From: Phyllobacteriaceae bacterium
GTDB taxonomy: Bacteria > Pseudomonadota > Alphaproteobacteria > Rhizobiales > Rhizobiaceae
Assembly (NCBI GenBank): GCA_024742765.1
Contig: JANSXT010000012.1
Location: 80,689-144,688, forward strand
Reading direction: 5' to 3'
Length of the DNA: 64,000 nt
Positions 7,933 through 16,734 of this stretch are shown piece by piece. Both the position numbers and the translations under genes were made by a program. Under the pieces are notes generated by a model. That model was not told the origin of the DNA and searched no databases. It saw only the letters and a program-made list of their open reading frames with translations. How positions within the stretch are numbered: the stretch's first letter is position 1; each line of letters starts with the position of its first letter.

Positions 7933-8876
7933 CGTTCCTTCACCTTGTTGAGGGCCTTCACATAGATCGAAGCCAGGCCAAACACGGTCACGAACAGAAT
8001 GATGGCGTAGGCCGACGAATAGCCGGTGCGCCACTTCTCGAACGCTTCGCGCTTCAAATTGATCGAGGCCAGTTCGGTGATGCTGCCGGGCCCGCCGCCG
8101 GTCAGTTGCACGACCAGATCGAACATCTTGAAGTTCTCGATGCCGCGGAACAGCACCGCCAACATCAGGAACGGCAGCACCATCGGCACGGTGATCGTCC
8201 AGAACTGGCGCCATTTCGACGCGCGGTCGATCTCGGCCGCCTCATAAATGTAGTCGGGAATGGACCTCAGCCCCGCCAGGCAGATCAGCATGACGAACGG
8301 CGTCCACATCCATGTATCGACGATCACGATCGACCATGGCGCAAGTGTCACCGAACCGATCATCTCGAAAGAGGACGGGTCGGCGCCGATGAAGAAGGCG
8401 ATGATGTAGTTAAACAGGCCGATCTGCGGCTGGTAGAGGAACGTCCAGAAATTGCCGACAACCGCCGGCGACAGCATCATCGGCAGAACGATGATCGTCG
8501 TCCAAAGATCGTTGCCGCGGAACTTCTTGTTGATCAGGTAGGCGAGCGCAAAGCCGATCAGCACCTGGAAGACGATCGTCCAGAACAGGAAGTGCGCCGT
8601 CGCCTGCATGTTCAGCCAGATGTCGCTGTCGGTCAGGATGCGCTCATAATTGCGCAGGCCCACCCATTCGACCTCGCGATTGGGCCGGTTGGCGCGGAAA
8701 TTGGTGAACGACAGATAGACCGTCCAGATCAGCGGGAAGATGTTGATCGCCAGCAAAAGGAAGATTGTCGGACCGACGAACAGCCATGCGATCGCACGAT
8801 CCGACAGGCCGCGCACCTTGCGGGCAACGCGCGTTGGCGTGCGCTGGGCGATTTTGTCGATGGCGGTGTCCGTCAT
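7929..8876 (-). CDS. Carbohydrate ABC permease, MalF type
   Basis: 315 residues with a cytoplasmic N-terminal tail and six predicted spans (first FVGPTIFLLLAINIFPLIW). The EAA loop reads EAAEIDRASKWRQFWTITVP. It forms the translocation pore with the MalG-type permease. Start ATG 8874-8876 lies 100 bp downstream of the binding-protein stop; that gap contains a strong hairpin, which would lower permease relative to binding-protein expression. Confidence 0.94.
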   Translation of the reverse strand: MTDTAIDKIAQRTPTRVARKVRGLSDRAIAWLFVGPTIFLLLAINIFPLIWTVYLSFTNFRANRPNREVEWVGLRNYERILTDSDIWLNMQATAHFLFWTIVFQVLIGFALAYLINKKFRGNDLWTTIIVLPMMLSPAVVGNFWTFLYQPQIGLFNYIIAFFIGADPSSFEMIGSVTLAPWSIVIVDTWMWTPFVMLICLAGLRSIPDYIYEAAEIDRASKWRQFWTITVPMVLPFLMLAVLFRGIENFKMFDLVVQLTGGGPGSITELASINLKREAFEKWRTGYSSAYAIILFVTVFGLASIYVKALNKVKER

Positions 8877-8939
8877 GCGGCCACAAGCCTCCCGCTCGTG
8901 CCATGGGCACGATCATGAATGCAAAAAATGGAAGGGGCA

Positions 8940-8967
8940 ACGCCCCGGCTGTTTGGCGCCGGGGCGT
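8940..8967 (-). terminator. Intercistronic hairpin between binding protein and permease genes
   Basis: ACGCCCCGGC (8940-8949) pairs perfectly with GCCGGGGCGT (8958-8967) around 8 nt. On the minus strand it follows the binding-protein stop, and the transcript continues with TTGCCCCTTCC and then ATTTTTTGC. Such partial terminators or mRNA-stabilising stems are typical after ABC binding-protein genes. Confidence 0.75.
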
Positions 8968-8976
8968 CGATCGCGT

Positions 8977-10296
8977 TCAGAGCTTGCCTTCGTCCTCGAA
9001 GACCTCGGTCCAGTCCTCGATCAGCTTGTCGAGCGCTTCCTGGGCCGTGCCCTGATCGGCGACGATATAGTCGTGCAGGCGCTTTTGCATGGCGAGCAGC
9101 AGTTCGGCATAGGCCGGCTCCTGCCAGAAGTCCTGAACGCCGTCCATCGCCACCAGGAAGTCGCCGGCGAACGGCGCGCTTTCCTCAAAACCGTCGCCCT
9201 GCAGCACCGAATTGTGGGCCGAATAGCCGCCCAACTCCCACCATTTGGCCTGCACGTCGGGTTGCGCGAACCATTTGATGTATTCGAGCGCCGCATCCTG
9301 CTTGTCGGAATAGGCGACAACGGAGATGCCCTGCCCGCCCAGCGTCGACGCGGCGACGTTCTGCGGCGGGTTGACGAAGAAGTCGATCTTGTCGCCGCCC
9401 GTGTTCGGGTCCGCATAAAGGCCCGGGAAGAAGGCGAACCAGTTCATCGCCATCGCCACCTGGCCGGACTTAAAGGCGTCGAGCGACTGCTCCATATAGG
9501 CGTCGGTGTAGCCGGGCGGCGTGCAGCACTCATAGAGTTCCTTGTAGAACTCCAGCGCCTCGACCGCCTCGGGTGAGTTCACAGCGCCCGCCATATCGTA
9601 GGAGCCTGGCTCATTTTCATATTTGAAGCCCCAGGCGTAGAGCGCGCCGGTGGCGCCCATGGTGATGCCTTCCGAGCCGCGTTCGGTGAAGATCGACACG
9701 CCATAGCGGGTCTGGCCGTCGATCTCTCGCTCCTGGAAGAACTTGGCGATCTGCATCAGTTCCTGCTGCGACTCGGGCTCGCGCAGCTCCTGACCGGTCT
9801 CTTCCATATAGGCGGCGCGGATGTCTTCGTTCTCGAACCAGTCCTTGCGGTAGAACCAGCCATTGGCATCGCCCATCGCCGGCAGCGCATAATAGTTCGG
9901 CGTGCCCTTGGGCCAGGTCGAATAGGCATAGACGGTCGCCGGGGCGAAATCGTCCATCGAAATGTTCTCGGCCTCGAAGAAGTCGTTGAGCTTGACATAG
10001 TGGCCGTTCTCGGCGCCGCCGCCGATCCACTGGCTGTCGCCGATCAGAAGGTCGCACAGCTTGCCGCCCGAATTGAGCTCGTTGAGCATGCGGTCGGCGA
10101 AGTTCGGCCATGGCACGAACTCGAAATTCATGGTGTGACCGCTTTCGGCCTCGAACTCCTTGGACAGTTCAACCAGCGCGTTGGCCGGGTCCCATGCGGC
10201 CCAGCACAAGGTCAAGTCCTCGGCCTGGGCGGCGTTGGCGCCCATGAAGCCGGCCGTCGACATGGCGGTTGCCATCAACAATGCACGTTTGATCAT
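8977..10296 (-). CDS. Extracellular carbohydrate-binding protein (CUT1 family)
   Basis: 439 residues from ATG 10294-10296, preceded on the minus strand by GGGAGG about 8 nt away; the in-frame upstream extension is not needed. A Sec signal peptide ends near GANAAQA-ED (about residue 25). The mature part is a type 1 SBP_bac fold: DLLIGDSQWIGGG, FYRKDWFENED, AMNWFAFFPG and GGQGISVVAYSDKQDAALEY fit CUT1 binding proteins. It captures the substrate in the periplasm for the two permeases downstream. A palindromic candidate operator lies about 90 bp upstream. The ligand is not known; the kinase context suggests a polyol or short-chain sugar. Confidence 0.92.
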   Translation of the reverse strand: MIKRALLMATAMSTAGFMGANAAQAEDLTLCWAAWDPANALVELSKEFEAESGHTMNFEFVPWPNFADRMLNELNSGGKLCDLLIGDSQWIGGGAENGHYVKLNDFFEAENISMDDFAPATVYAYSTWPKGTPNYYALPAMGDANGWFYRKDWFENEDIRAAYMEETGQELREPESQQELMQIAKFFQEREIDGQTRYGVSIFTERGSEGITMGATGALYAWGFKYENEPGSYDMAGAVNSPEAVEALEFYKELYECCTPPGYTDAYMEQSLDAFKSGQVAMAMNWFAFFPGLYADPNTGGDKIDFFVNPPQNVAASTLGGQGISVVAYSDKQDAALEYIKWFAQPDVQAKWWELGGYSAHNSVLQGDGFEESAPFAGDFLVAMDGVQDFWQEPAYAELLLAMQKRLHDYIVADQGTAQEALDKLIEDWTEVFEDEGKL

Positions 10297-10384
10297 CGAT
10301 TTCCTCCCTGATGAAGCGGAATGCGGCGGCATGACGCCAACCGGTCGGGCCCTCCCAAGCGCCGAGCTTCGATGGAAAGCCTAA

Positions 10385-10402
10385 ATGAGGTACGCACCTC
10401 AT
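10385..10402. promoter_or_regulatory. Candidate LacI-family operator upstream of the binding-protein gene
   Basis: ATGAGGT-ACGC-ACCTCAT is an 18-bp palindrome with 7-bp arms and a central CG, the usual architecture of LacI-family operators. It lies in the spacer between the Gfo/Idh gene and the binding-protein gene. Its left ten bases (ATGAGGTACG) recur exactly upstream of the lacI gene at 13825-13834, which links the site to that regulator. Confidence 0.7.
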
Positions 10403-10461
10403 GTCGAGTCCCAAATTTGTCCCGGCGGCAAAAAACTTCGCCGCCGACAGGCGCGTTGCGG

Positions 10462-11637
10462 TCAGATGGCGAGCTTCACCCAGGCCGTGTTGCGCTGTGA
10501 CGAGCGCACGCAGGCGTCGACGAAGGCAACGCCCATCAGCCCGTCCTGCACGGTCGGATAGACCACATCGGAGGGCACCGCTTCGCCGGCGCTCCTGGCG
10601 CGGATGGCCGCAGCCGCCTCGGCATAGATGTTTGCAAACCCCTCCAGATAGCCTTCGGGATGGCCCGGCGGCACGCGGCTTACCCGGCCCGCGGCCTCGC
10701 CCGCGCCAGCGCCGTTGCGCGTGATCAGCCGCTTGGGCTCACCGTGCGGCGTGAACCACAGACAGTTCGGGTCCTCCTGACGCCATTCGAGCCCGCCCTT
10801 GTCGCCATAGACGCGCAGCGCCAACCCGTTCTCATTGCCCGGCGCCACCTGGCTCGCCCAAAGCATGCCCTTGGCCCCATTGGTGAAACGCAGCAGCACA
10901 TGGGCGTTGTCGTCAACGCGCCGGCCGGCAACGAACGTATCGAGGTCCGCAGCCAGCGTATCGACTGAAAGACCGGTGACAAACAGCGCCAGATTGAAGG
11001 CGTGCGTCCCGATATCGCCGGTCGATCCGCCCGCGCCCGATTGTGCGGGGTCCGTGCGCCAGGCTGCCTGCTTCATTCCGGTCGTCTCGAGCGGTTCGGT
11101 CAGCCAGTCCTGCGGATATTCCGCCTGCACCAGCCGGACGCGGCCGATCTCGCCGCCGGCGATCATCTCGCGCGCCTGCCGGATCATCGGATAGCCGGTG
11201 TAATTGTGCGTGAGGATGAAAAGCGCATCCGAACTCTCGGCCAGTTTCACCAGACGCTTGGCGTCCGGAAGGGTCGAAGTCAGCGGCTTGTCGCAGATCA
11301 CATGGATGCCGCGTTTGAGAAATTCGCGCGCCACCGGATAATGCATGTGGTTGGGCGTGACGATGGCCACCGCATCGATGCCGGTTTTCAGCCGCGCTTC
11401 GCGTTTGGCCATCTCGGTGAAATCGCCATAGACCCGATCGTCGGGCAGGCCGAGATCACGGCCCGAGGCCTTCGACTTTTCCGCCGTCGCGCTGAATGCG
11501 CCCGCGACAAGCTGATAATGTCCGTCGATACGCGACGCGATCCGGTGCACTGCTCCGATAAACGCGTCGCGCCCGCCACCCACCATGCCCAGCCGGATCG
11601 GCGGCCCGGCAATATCGTTTCTGCCTTCGATTGCCAT
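10462..11637 (-). CDS. Gfo/Idh/MocA-family NAD(P)-dependent oxidoreductase
   Basis: 391 residues. An N-terminal Rossmann motif (LGMVGGGRDAFIGAVHR, near residue 17), the AIVTPNHMHYP strand, the catalytic-lysine motif in ICDKPLTSTL and the DIGTHAFNLA motif place it in the Gfo/Idh family. Members oxidise or reduce a hydroxyl of sugars, inositols or sugar derivatives with NAD(P). It is 14 bp downstream of a TIM-barrel isomerase gene; such pairs often work in succession on keto-sugars. The start ATG 11635-11637 is supported by spacing. Substrate unknown. Confidence 0.9.
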   Translation of the reverse strand: MAIEGRNDIAGPPIRLGMVGGGRDAFIGAVHRIASRIDGHYQLVAGAFSATAEKSKASGRDLGLPDDRVYGDFTEMAKREARLKTGIDAVAIVTPNHMHYPVAREFLKRGIHVICDKPLTSTLPDAKRLVKLAESSDALFILTHNYTGYPMIRQAREMIAGGEIGRVRLVQAEYPQDWLTEPLETTGMKQAAWRTDPAQSGAGGSTGDIGTHAFNLALFVTGLSVDTLAADLDTFVAGRRVDDNAHVLLRFTNGAKGMLWASQVAPGNENGLALRVYGDKGGLEWRQEDPNCLWFTPHGEPKRLITRNGAGAGEAAGRVSRVPPGHPEGYLEGFANIYAEAAAAIRARSAGEAVPSDVVYPTVQDGLMGVAFVDACVRSSQRNTAWVKLAI

Positions 11638-11651
11638 GTTCCTCGCTCCCC

Positions 11652-12707
11652 TCAGTCGATGCCCAGCATTTTTCGATTGGCCGCGTCATCGGTGCCCGCG
11701 CCGGCGAAATCGTCGAATGCGTGTTCGGTCACGCGGATGATGTGCGCATCGACGAAAGCCGCACCCTCGCGGGCGCCATCCTCGGGATGCTTGAGCGCGC
11801 ATTCCCATTCGACCACGGCCCAGCCGTCGAAATCATATTGCGTGAGCTTGGAGAAGACCGCACCGAAATCCACCTGCCCGTCGCCCAGCGAGCGGAAGCG
11901 CCCCGCCCGGTCCACCCATGACTGATAGCCGCCATAGACCCCCTGCCGGCCGGTCGGATTTAGTTCCGCATCCTTGACGTGAAACATGCGGATGCGGTCG
12001 TGGTAGATGTCGATATTGTCGAGATAGTCGAGCGCCTGCAGCACATAGTGGCTGGGATCATAGAGCATGTTGCAGCGCGCATGCCCGCCAAGCCGCTCAA
12101 GAAACATCTCGAAGGTAATGCCGTCATGCAGATCCTCGCCCGGATGGATTTCGTAGCAGACATCGACGCCGTTCTCCTCGGCGTGATCGAGGATCGGCCG
12201 CCAGCGCGCGGCCAGTTCATCAAAGGCCGCTTCGACCAGTCCCGCCGGCCGCTGCGGCCAGGGATAGACATAGGGCCAGGCGAGCGCGCCCGAAAAGGTC
12301 GCATGGGCGCCGATGCCCAGATGGCGCGAGGCGGTGATCGCCTTCTTGACCTGGTCGACCGCCCATTCCTGCCGCGCCTTGGGGTTGCCGTGCACGGACG
12401 GGTCGGCGAACCCGTCAAAGGCGGCATCATAGGCAGGATGGACGGCGACGAGCTGGCCCTGAAGATGCGTCGACAGTTCGGTCACCTCGACGCCGTTCTC
12501 CGCCGCCTTGCCCTTGAATTCGTCGCAATAGTCCTTGCTTTCGGCGGCCTTTGAGAGGTCGAACAGGCGACCGTCCCAGCTTGGCACCTGAACACCCTTA
12601 TAGCCGCAATCGGCCGCCCATTTGGTGATCGCATCCCATGAGTTGAACGGCGCCTCGTCGCCGGCAAACTGCGCCAGAAAAAGCGCCGGCCCCTTGATGG
12701 TCTTCAT
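11652..12707 (-). CDS. TIM-barrel sugar (phosphate) isomerase/epimerase
   Basis: 351 residues from ATG 12705-12707, preceded by GGGAGGAGAG. The xylose-isomerase-like AP endonuclease-2 fold is indicated by metal-ligand strands: CYEIHPGED (Glu), YDPSHYVLQ (Asp, His), FHVKDAE (His) and AVVEWECA (Glu). Family members isomerise, epimerise or dehydrate sugars and keto-sugars with a divalent metal. It sits between lacI and the Gfo/Idh gene on one transcript. What it acts on cannot be said. Confidence 0.88.
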   Translation of the reverse strand: MKTIKGPALFLAQFAGDEAPFNSWDAITKWAADCGYKGVQVPSWDGRLFDLSKAAESKDYCDEFKGKAAENGVEVTELSTHLQGQLVAVHPAYDAAFDGFADPSVHGNPKARQEWAVDQVKKAITASRHLGIGAHATFSGALAWPYVYPWPQRPAGLVEAAFDELAARWRPILDHAEENGVDVCYEIHPGEDLHDGITFEMFLERLGGHARCNMLYDPSHYVLQALDYLDNIDIYHDRIRMFHVKDAELNPTGRQGVYGGYQSWVDRAGRFRSLGDGQVDFGAVFSKLTQYDFDGWAVVEWECALKHPEDGAREGAAFVDAHIIRVTEHAFDDFAGAGTDDAANRKMLGID

Positions 12708-12761
12708 GGTCTCTCCTCCCAATCAGTGAAACGCGCCGGTGGCGGCATACAGCGCCCGGCG

Positions 12762-13790
12762 TCAGGGCAAATTCTCCCTGAGAAAAATCTCGGTGCGGAT
12801 GCGCTCCTGCGACGGGATCGTCTCCATCCCGTCCACATCCGCCTTCAAGACGCGCAGCGCCGAGCGCACGATGTGGCCCGGATTTTGTGCGATCACCGCA
12901 TCAATCGTGCCATCTGTCAGGGCCGCGCGCGTGCAGTCGGTCAATTCATGCGCGATCACGGTGACGCGGTCGCCCGCGCCGGTCGCCTTGAGCGCCTGCA
13001 CCAGCCCCTGATTGCCGGCGCCGGCCGAATAGATGCCGCAAAGATCAGTGTGCTGCGCCAGAAGCTCGGTCACCCGCGCGATCACCAGATCGCCCCGGTC
13101 GTGGCATTCCAGCGTCGGCAAAACATGCAGATGCGAAAACCGCTCAGCCATGACCTGATCGAAGCCGAGGCGGCGCTCGGCGTGGTCGCGCGCGCTCATC
13201 GAGCCGGCGATCACCAGCACCGATGCCGGCGCGACCGGCAGGAACCGGCCGAGCAGCGTCGCCGCCGTCCGCCCCGCAGCGATGTTGTTGATGCCAACAA
13301 AATGCCCGCAGCCGGCCGTCGGCAGGTCGGCCACCATCGGCACGACGCTTGTGCCGGCCCCCATCACCCGGCGCACCGCATCGCGCACGCGCGGCGTTTC
13401 CGGCGCCATCAGGGCCAGCCCGTCCGGCGGTGCCTTGGCGAGCCCGCCGATCATCTCGGCCAGCGCATGGGTGTCATCGGCCGGATAGGTGCGAACGGCA
13501 ATGCGCATCCGCTCCATCGCGCTCATCGCCGCGCTTTCGGCGACTGCCGCGCGCAATTCCGACAGAAATTCCGTTGGCGCATCGGGCAGAATGCAGGTGA
13601 AATCATAGGTGCGCTGGCGGGCGAGGTTCGCCGCCGCCACGTCGCGCACATAGCCGAGCTTTTCGATCGCGTCATTGACCCGCGCGATGGTCTTGGCGCG
13701 GACGCCCGGTCGCTTGTTGAGCACGCGATCGACGGTCGCAAGGCTAACGCCCGCCGTCTGCGCGATGTCGTGGACTGTCGGTCGCGACAT
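12762..13790 (-). CDS. LacI-family transcriptional regulator
   Basis: 342 residues. The N-terminal helix-turn-helix is canonical (TVHDIAQTAGVSLATVDRVL, residues 5-24), followed by the hinge helix (VAAANLARQR) and a periplasmic-binding-protein-like effector domain. It is the first gene of the leftward cluster and is the obvious candidate controller of the whole 2.8-13.8 kb locus. A sequence sharing ATGAGGTACG with the operator before the binding-protein gene is 35 bp upstream of its start, suggesting autoregulation. The effector is unknown. Confidence 0.93.
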   Translation of the reverse strand: MSRPTVHDIAQTAGVSLATVDRVLNKRPGVRAKTIARVNDAIEKLGYVRDVAAANLARQRTYDFTCILPDAPTEFLSELRAAVAESAAMSAMERMRIAVRTYPADDTHALAEMIGGLAKAPPDGLALMAPETPRVRDAVRRVMGAGTSVVPMVADLPTAGCGHFVGINNIAAGRTAATLLGRFLPVAPASVLVIAGSMSARDHAERRLGFDQVMAERFSHLHVLPTLECHDRGDLVIARVTELLAQHTDLCGIYSAGAGNQGLVQALKATGAGDRVTVIAHELTDCTRAALTDGTIDAVIAQNPGHIVRSALRVLKADVDGMETIPSQERIRTEIFLRENLP

Positions 13791-13824
13791 GCGCCGCTGG
13801 CTCCCTCACCGTTTTCGACCCTTT

Positions 13825-13842
13825 ATGAGGTACGTCCATCGG
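13825..13842. promoter_or_regulatory. Candidate operator half-site upstream of lacI
   Basis: ATGAGGTACG at 13825-13834 is identical to the left part of the palindrome at 10385-10402; the right half here (TCCATCGG) is degenerate. The site is in the divergent spacer between lacI (minus) and the fumarase gene (plus), close to where the lacI promoter should be. Confidence 0.5.
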
Positions 13843-13954
13843 CATCGTCAATGCGCATCGCAACATCGGATGCCGGGCCGATTGGGCCAAAGCCGCGATT
13901 GCGCTTTGCCGCCCGTTCGCTAGAAGCGTTCAAAAAAAAGAGCCGGAGGTTTCG

Positions 13955-15559
13955 ATGAGCGCGCTGTTCCCCCTTGCCAAGGCAGACACGGCCTTTCGCC
14001 GGCTGACGACGGATCATGTCGGCATTGACAGTTTCCGCGGCCAGGACATGCTGGTCGTCGAACCCGAAGCGCTGCGGCTTTTGTCCGAGGCCGCCTTTTC
14101 CGACATCAACCACCTTCTGCGCCCCGGCCATCTCAAGCAGCTCGCCTCGATCCTCGAAGACCCCGAAGCGACCGACAATGACCGGTTCGTCGCCTACGAT
14201 CTTCTGAAGAACGCCAACATCGCTGCAGGCGGCGTCCTGCCCATGTGCCAGGACACGGGCACGGCGATCATCATGGGCAAAAAGGGCCGGCGCGTCTGGA
14301 CCGATGGCGGCGACGAAGCCGCGCTCGGACAGGGTGTCCGTGACGCATACGAGCGCAAGAATTTGCGTTATTCGCAGCTCGCCCCGCTTTCCATGTTCGA
14401 AGAAAAGAACACGCGCAACAATCTGCCCGCCCAGATCGACATCTATCAGGAGGGCGATGAGGCCTACGAGTTCCTGTTCGTCGCCAAGGGCGGCGGGTCG
14501 GCCAACAAGACCTTCCTTTATCAGGGAACGCCCTCGCTTCTCACGCACGACCGGATGATCGACTTCCTCAAAGAGAAGATCCTGACGCTCGGCACTGCCG
14601 CTTGCCCGCCCTATCATCTGGCGATCGTCATCGGCGGCACCAGCGCCGAAATGAATTTGAAGACCGTCAAGCTTGCCTCGACGCGCTACCTCGATGGCCT
14701 GCCGACCGAAGGCTCCGAGGATGCGCACGCCTTCCGCGATCTGGCGATGGAAGCCGAAGTGCACAAGCTGACCCAGCAGATGGGTGTCGGCGCGCAGTTC
14801 GGCGGCAAATATTTCTGCCATGATGTGCGCGTGATCCGCCTGCCCCGCCATGGAGCATCGCTGCCGATCGGGCTTGGCGTTTCCTGTTCGGCGGACCGGC
14901 AGGCGCTCGGCCGGATATCGCGCGACGGTGTCTTCCTCGAACGGCTTGAGACGAACCCGGCGCATTTTATGCCCGACGTGGACGAAAGCACGCTTGGCGG
15001 CGATGTGGTGCGCGTCGATCTCAACCGGCCGATGGCGGATATCCTCGCCGAATTGAGCCGCCATCCGGTCAAGACGCGCCTTTCGCTGACCGGCTCGATC
15101 ATCGTCGCGCGCGATCTCGCCCATTCGAAGATCCGCGAGCGGCTGGAAAATGGCGAGCCGATGCCCGACTATTTCAAGAACCACCCGATCTACTATGCGG
15201 GCCCTGCCAAGACGCCCGAAGGATTCGCCTCGGGCTCGTTCGGGCCGACGACGGCGGGCCGGATGGATTCCTATGTCGACCAGTTCCAGTCCTTCGGCGG
15301 TTCGATGGTCATGTTGGCCAAGGGCAATCGATCAAGGCAAGTGCGCGAAGCCTGCGCCCGCCATGGCGGCTTTTATCTCGGTTCGATCGGCGGTCCCGCA
15401 GCGCGCCTTGCGCAGGACTGCATCAGACGCGTCGATGTCGTCGAATATCCCGAACTCGGCATGGAGGCGATCTGGAAGATCGAGGTCGAAGATTTCCCCG
15501 CCTTCATCGTCATCGACGACAAGGGCAACGACTTCTTCAAGGAACTCAATCTGGGTTGA
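13955..15559 (+). CDS. fumA: Class I (Fe-S) fumarate hydratase
   Basis: 534 residues, the normal length for the homodimeric class I enzyme. Cysteines that can hold the [4Fe-4S] cluster are seen in PMCQDTGTA (near 98), [10 protein letters not shown] and GVSCSADRQ. It interconverts fumarate and L-malate in the citric acid cycle. RBS GGAGG precedes ATG 13955. It is transcribed divergently from the lacI cluster and is probably a single-gene unit; a palindromic repeat follows the stop. Very high similarity to the family along the whole length makes the call secure. Confidence 0.96.
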   Translation: MSALFPLAKADTAFRRLTTDHVGIDSFRGQDMLVVEPEALRLLSEAAFSDINHLLRPGHLKQLASILEDPEATDNDRFVAYDLLKNANIAAGGVLPMCQDTGTAIIMGKKGRRVWTDGGDEAALGQGVRDAYERKNLRYSQLAPLSMFEEKNTRNNLPAQIDIYQEGDEAYEFLFVAKGGGSANKTFLYQGTPSLLTHDRMIDFLKEKILTLGTAACPPYHLAIVIGGTSAEMNLKTVKLASTRYLDGLPTEGSEDAHAFRDLAMEAEVHKLTQQMGVGAQFGGKYFCHDVRVIRLPRHGASLPIGLGVSCSADRQALGRISRDGVFLERLETNPAHFMPDVDESTLGGDVVRVDLNRPMADILAELSRHPVKTRLSLTGSIIVARDLAHSKIRERLENGEPMPDYFKNHPIYYAGPAKTPEGFASGSFGPTTAGRMDSYVDQFQSFGGSMVMLAKGNRSRQVREACARHGGFYLGSIGGPAARLAQDCIRRVDVVEYPELGMEAIWKIEVEDFPAFIVIDDKGNDFFKELNLG

Positions 15560-15614
15560 GCGCGGCCGTGCAGGGCCTCGGTCAAGCGCGACCGTGCACG
15601 GCCTGCCGATCCCG

Positions 15615-15692
15615 CCGTCATCCCGGAACTTGATTCCGGGATTCAGGAAAGACGGGCACCGTGAATTCCGAAGTCAAGCTCCGGAATGACGG
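15615..15692. repeat. REP-like palindromic repeat, copy 1
   Basis: Outer arms CCGTCATCCCGGA (from 15615) and TCCGGAATGACGG (ending 15692) pair with one mismatch. Inside, CCCGGAACTTGATTCCGGG folds again and AAGTCAAG pairs with ACTTGA. The outer arms are near-identical to those of the element at 56468-56570. It lies between the convergent fumarase and PPOX genes and may serve as a transcript terminator. Confidence 0.75.
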
Positions 15693-15705
15693 TCCTGTGG
15701 CCGGC

Positions 15706-16323
15706 TCACCACATCGTCCTGGCCGCGCGCTCGGGCCATTTTTCGTCATAGGCCTTGCCGTCAATCCCGCCCTTGGTCTGCGCGGCGAGCACGTCGCCCG
15801 GCGTCGGGATGGTGGTCGGATCGACATGGCGCGACGCGTCCCAAAGGCCGGCGCGCATCACGGCCCGGCCGCATTGGGTGTAGATTTCCCGGACCGTGAC
15901 GACGATGGCAGAACGCGGCTTTTGGCCATCGCGTTCAAGCGACGCCAGAAGCGCCTCGTCAGCCGTCACGATCGCCGTGCCGTTCAGCCGGACTGTGGTC
16001 TTCGAGCCGGGAATAAGGAAGCAGAACGCCACACGAGGATCGCGCACAATGTTGCGCAGCGTGTCGATCCGGTTGTTGCCGCGCCGGTCGGGGATGATCA
16101 GCGTCCTGTCGTCATGGATGGTGAATGCCCCGCCCTGTTCGCCGCGGGGCGAGCAATCGAGCCCCTCCGGTCCGACGCTGGCCAGCGTGAAAAAGGGCGA
16201 GGCTTCCAGAAGCCGGCGATATTCGGGCGTGATCTGCGTCGCCACCTTGGCGAGCGAAGCTTCACCCGGCGTGCCGTAAAGCGCCTGAAGGGCATCGACA
16301 TCGTCGATCGCCTGAAATGTCAT
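15706..16323 (-). CDS. Pyridoxamine 5'-phosphate oxidase-fold (PPOX) flavoprotein
   Basis: 205 residues from ATG 16321-16323, which overlaps the stop of the DUF971 gene by 4 bp. The split-barrel FMN-binding pattern is visible: SPFFTLASVGPEGLDCSPRG, LIIPDRRGNNRIDTLRNI and VAFCFLIPG. This subgroup of about 200 residues is usually annotated as PPOX-family or general-stress FMN-binding protein; the reaction is not established. It is translationally coupled to the DUF971 gene upstream. It is not the vitamin B6 enzyme PdxH, whose length and motifs differ. Confidence 0.85.
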   Translation of the reverse strand: MTFQAIDDVDALQALYGTPGEASLAKVATQITPEYRRLLEASPFFTLASVGPEGLDCSPRGEQGGAFTIHDDRTLIIPDRRGNNRIDTLRNIVRDPRVAFCFLIPGSKTTVRLNGTAIVTADEALLASLERDGQKPRSAIVVTVREIYTQCGRAVMRAGLWDASRHVDPTTIPTPGDVLAAQTKGGIDGKAYDEKWPERAARTMW

Positions 16324-16673
16324 CGGGTCAGCCCCTTTTGCTCCAGTTCGGCCAGATAGGCCGCCCATTTCTCGTCCTTGTGCGTGCCCAGTTCGTTCAG
16401 ATAATTCCACGAAAAGATGCCGGTCGCATGCAGGTCGTCAAAGGTGATGCGCACCGCGTAATTGCCCACCGGCTCCACCTTCATGATCCCGACATCCTTC
16501 TTGCCGCCGACGGTCTTGCGTTGCGCCGGGCTGTGGCCCTGCACTTCGGCCGAGGGCGACATGACGCGCAGCATCTCGGCAGGCAACTCATGCCGGCTGC
16601 CATCGTCGAATGTCACGGTCAGACGTTTGCGGTCCTGCGCGATGCGCAGTTCGGTCGGCCAAATATCGCTCAT
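16320..16673 (-). CDS. DUF971-domain protein
   Basis: 117 residues from ATG 16671-16673 ([11 protein letters not shown]). It matches the DUF971 fold, the N-terminal beta domain of gamma-butyrobetaine hydroxylase: [49 protein letters not shown] and SWNYLNELG. Stand-alone members are small cytoplasmic proteins sometimes linked to Fe-S metabolism; the function is not settled. Divergent from moaA with only 61 bp between starts, so the two share a promoter region. Confidence 0.85.
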   Translation of the reverse strand: MSDIWPTELRIAQDRKRLTVTFDDGSRHELPAEMLRVMSPSAEVQGHSPAQRKTVGGKKDVGIMKVEPVGNYAVRITFDDLHATGIFSWNYLNELGTHKDEKWAAYLAELEQKGLTR

Positions 16674-16734
16674 GCGAACGCATCTGCCGTCTGTCACCTT
16701 GACGCGTCAAGCGAAACCGGGGAACTGTAGCTCC

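Noticed and set aside
13823..15184. Long minus-strand frame opposite the fumarase gene
   Set aside because: Class I fumarase is complete on the + strand with cluster cysteines; the antisense product has no motif.
16674..16734. Molybdenum cofactor riboswitch before moaA
   Set aside because: The leader is only 61 bp and shared with a divergent gene; the multi-stem Moco motif does not fit.
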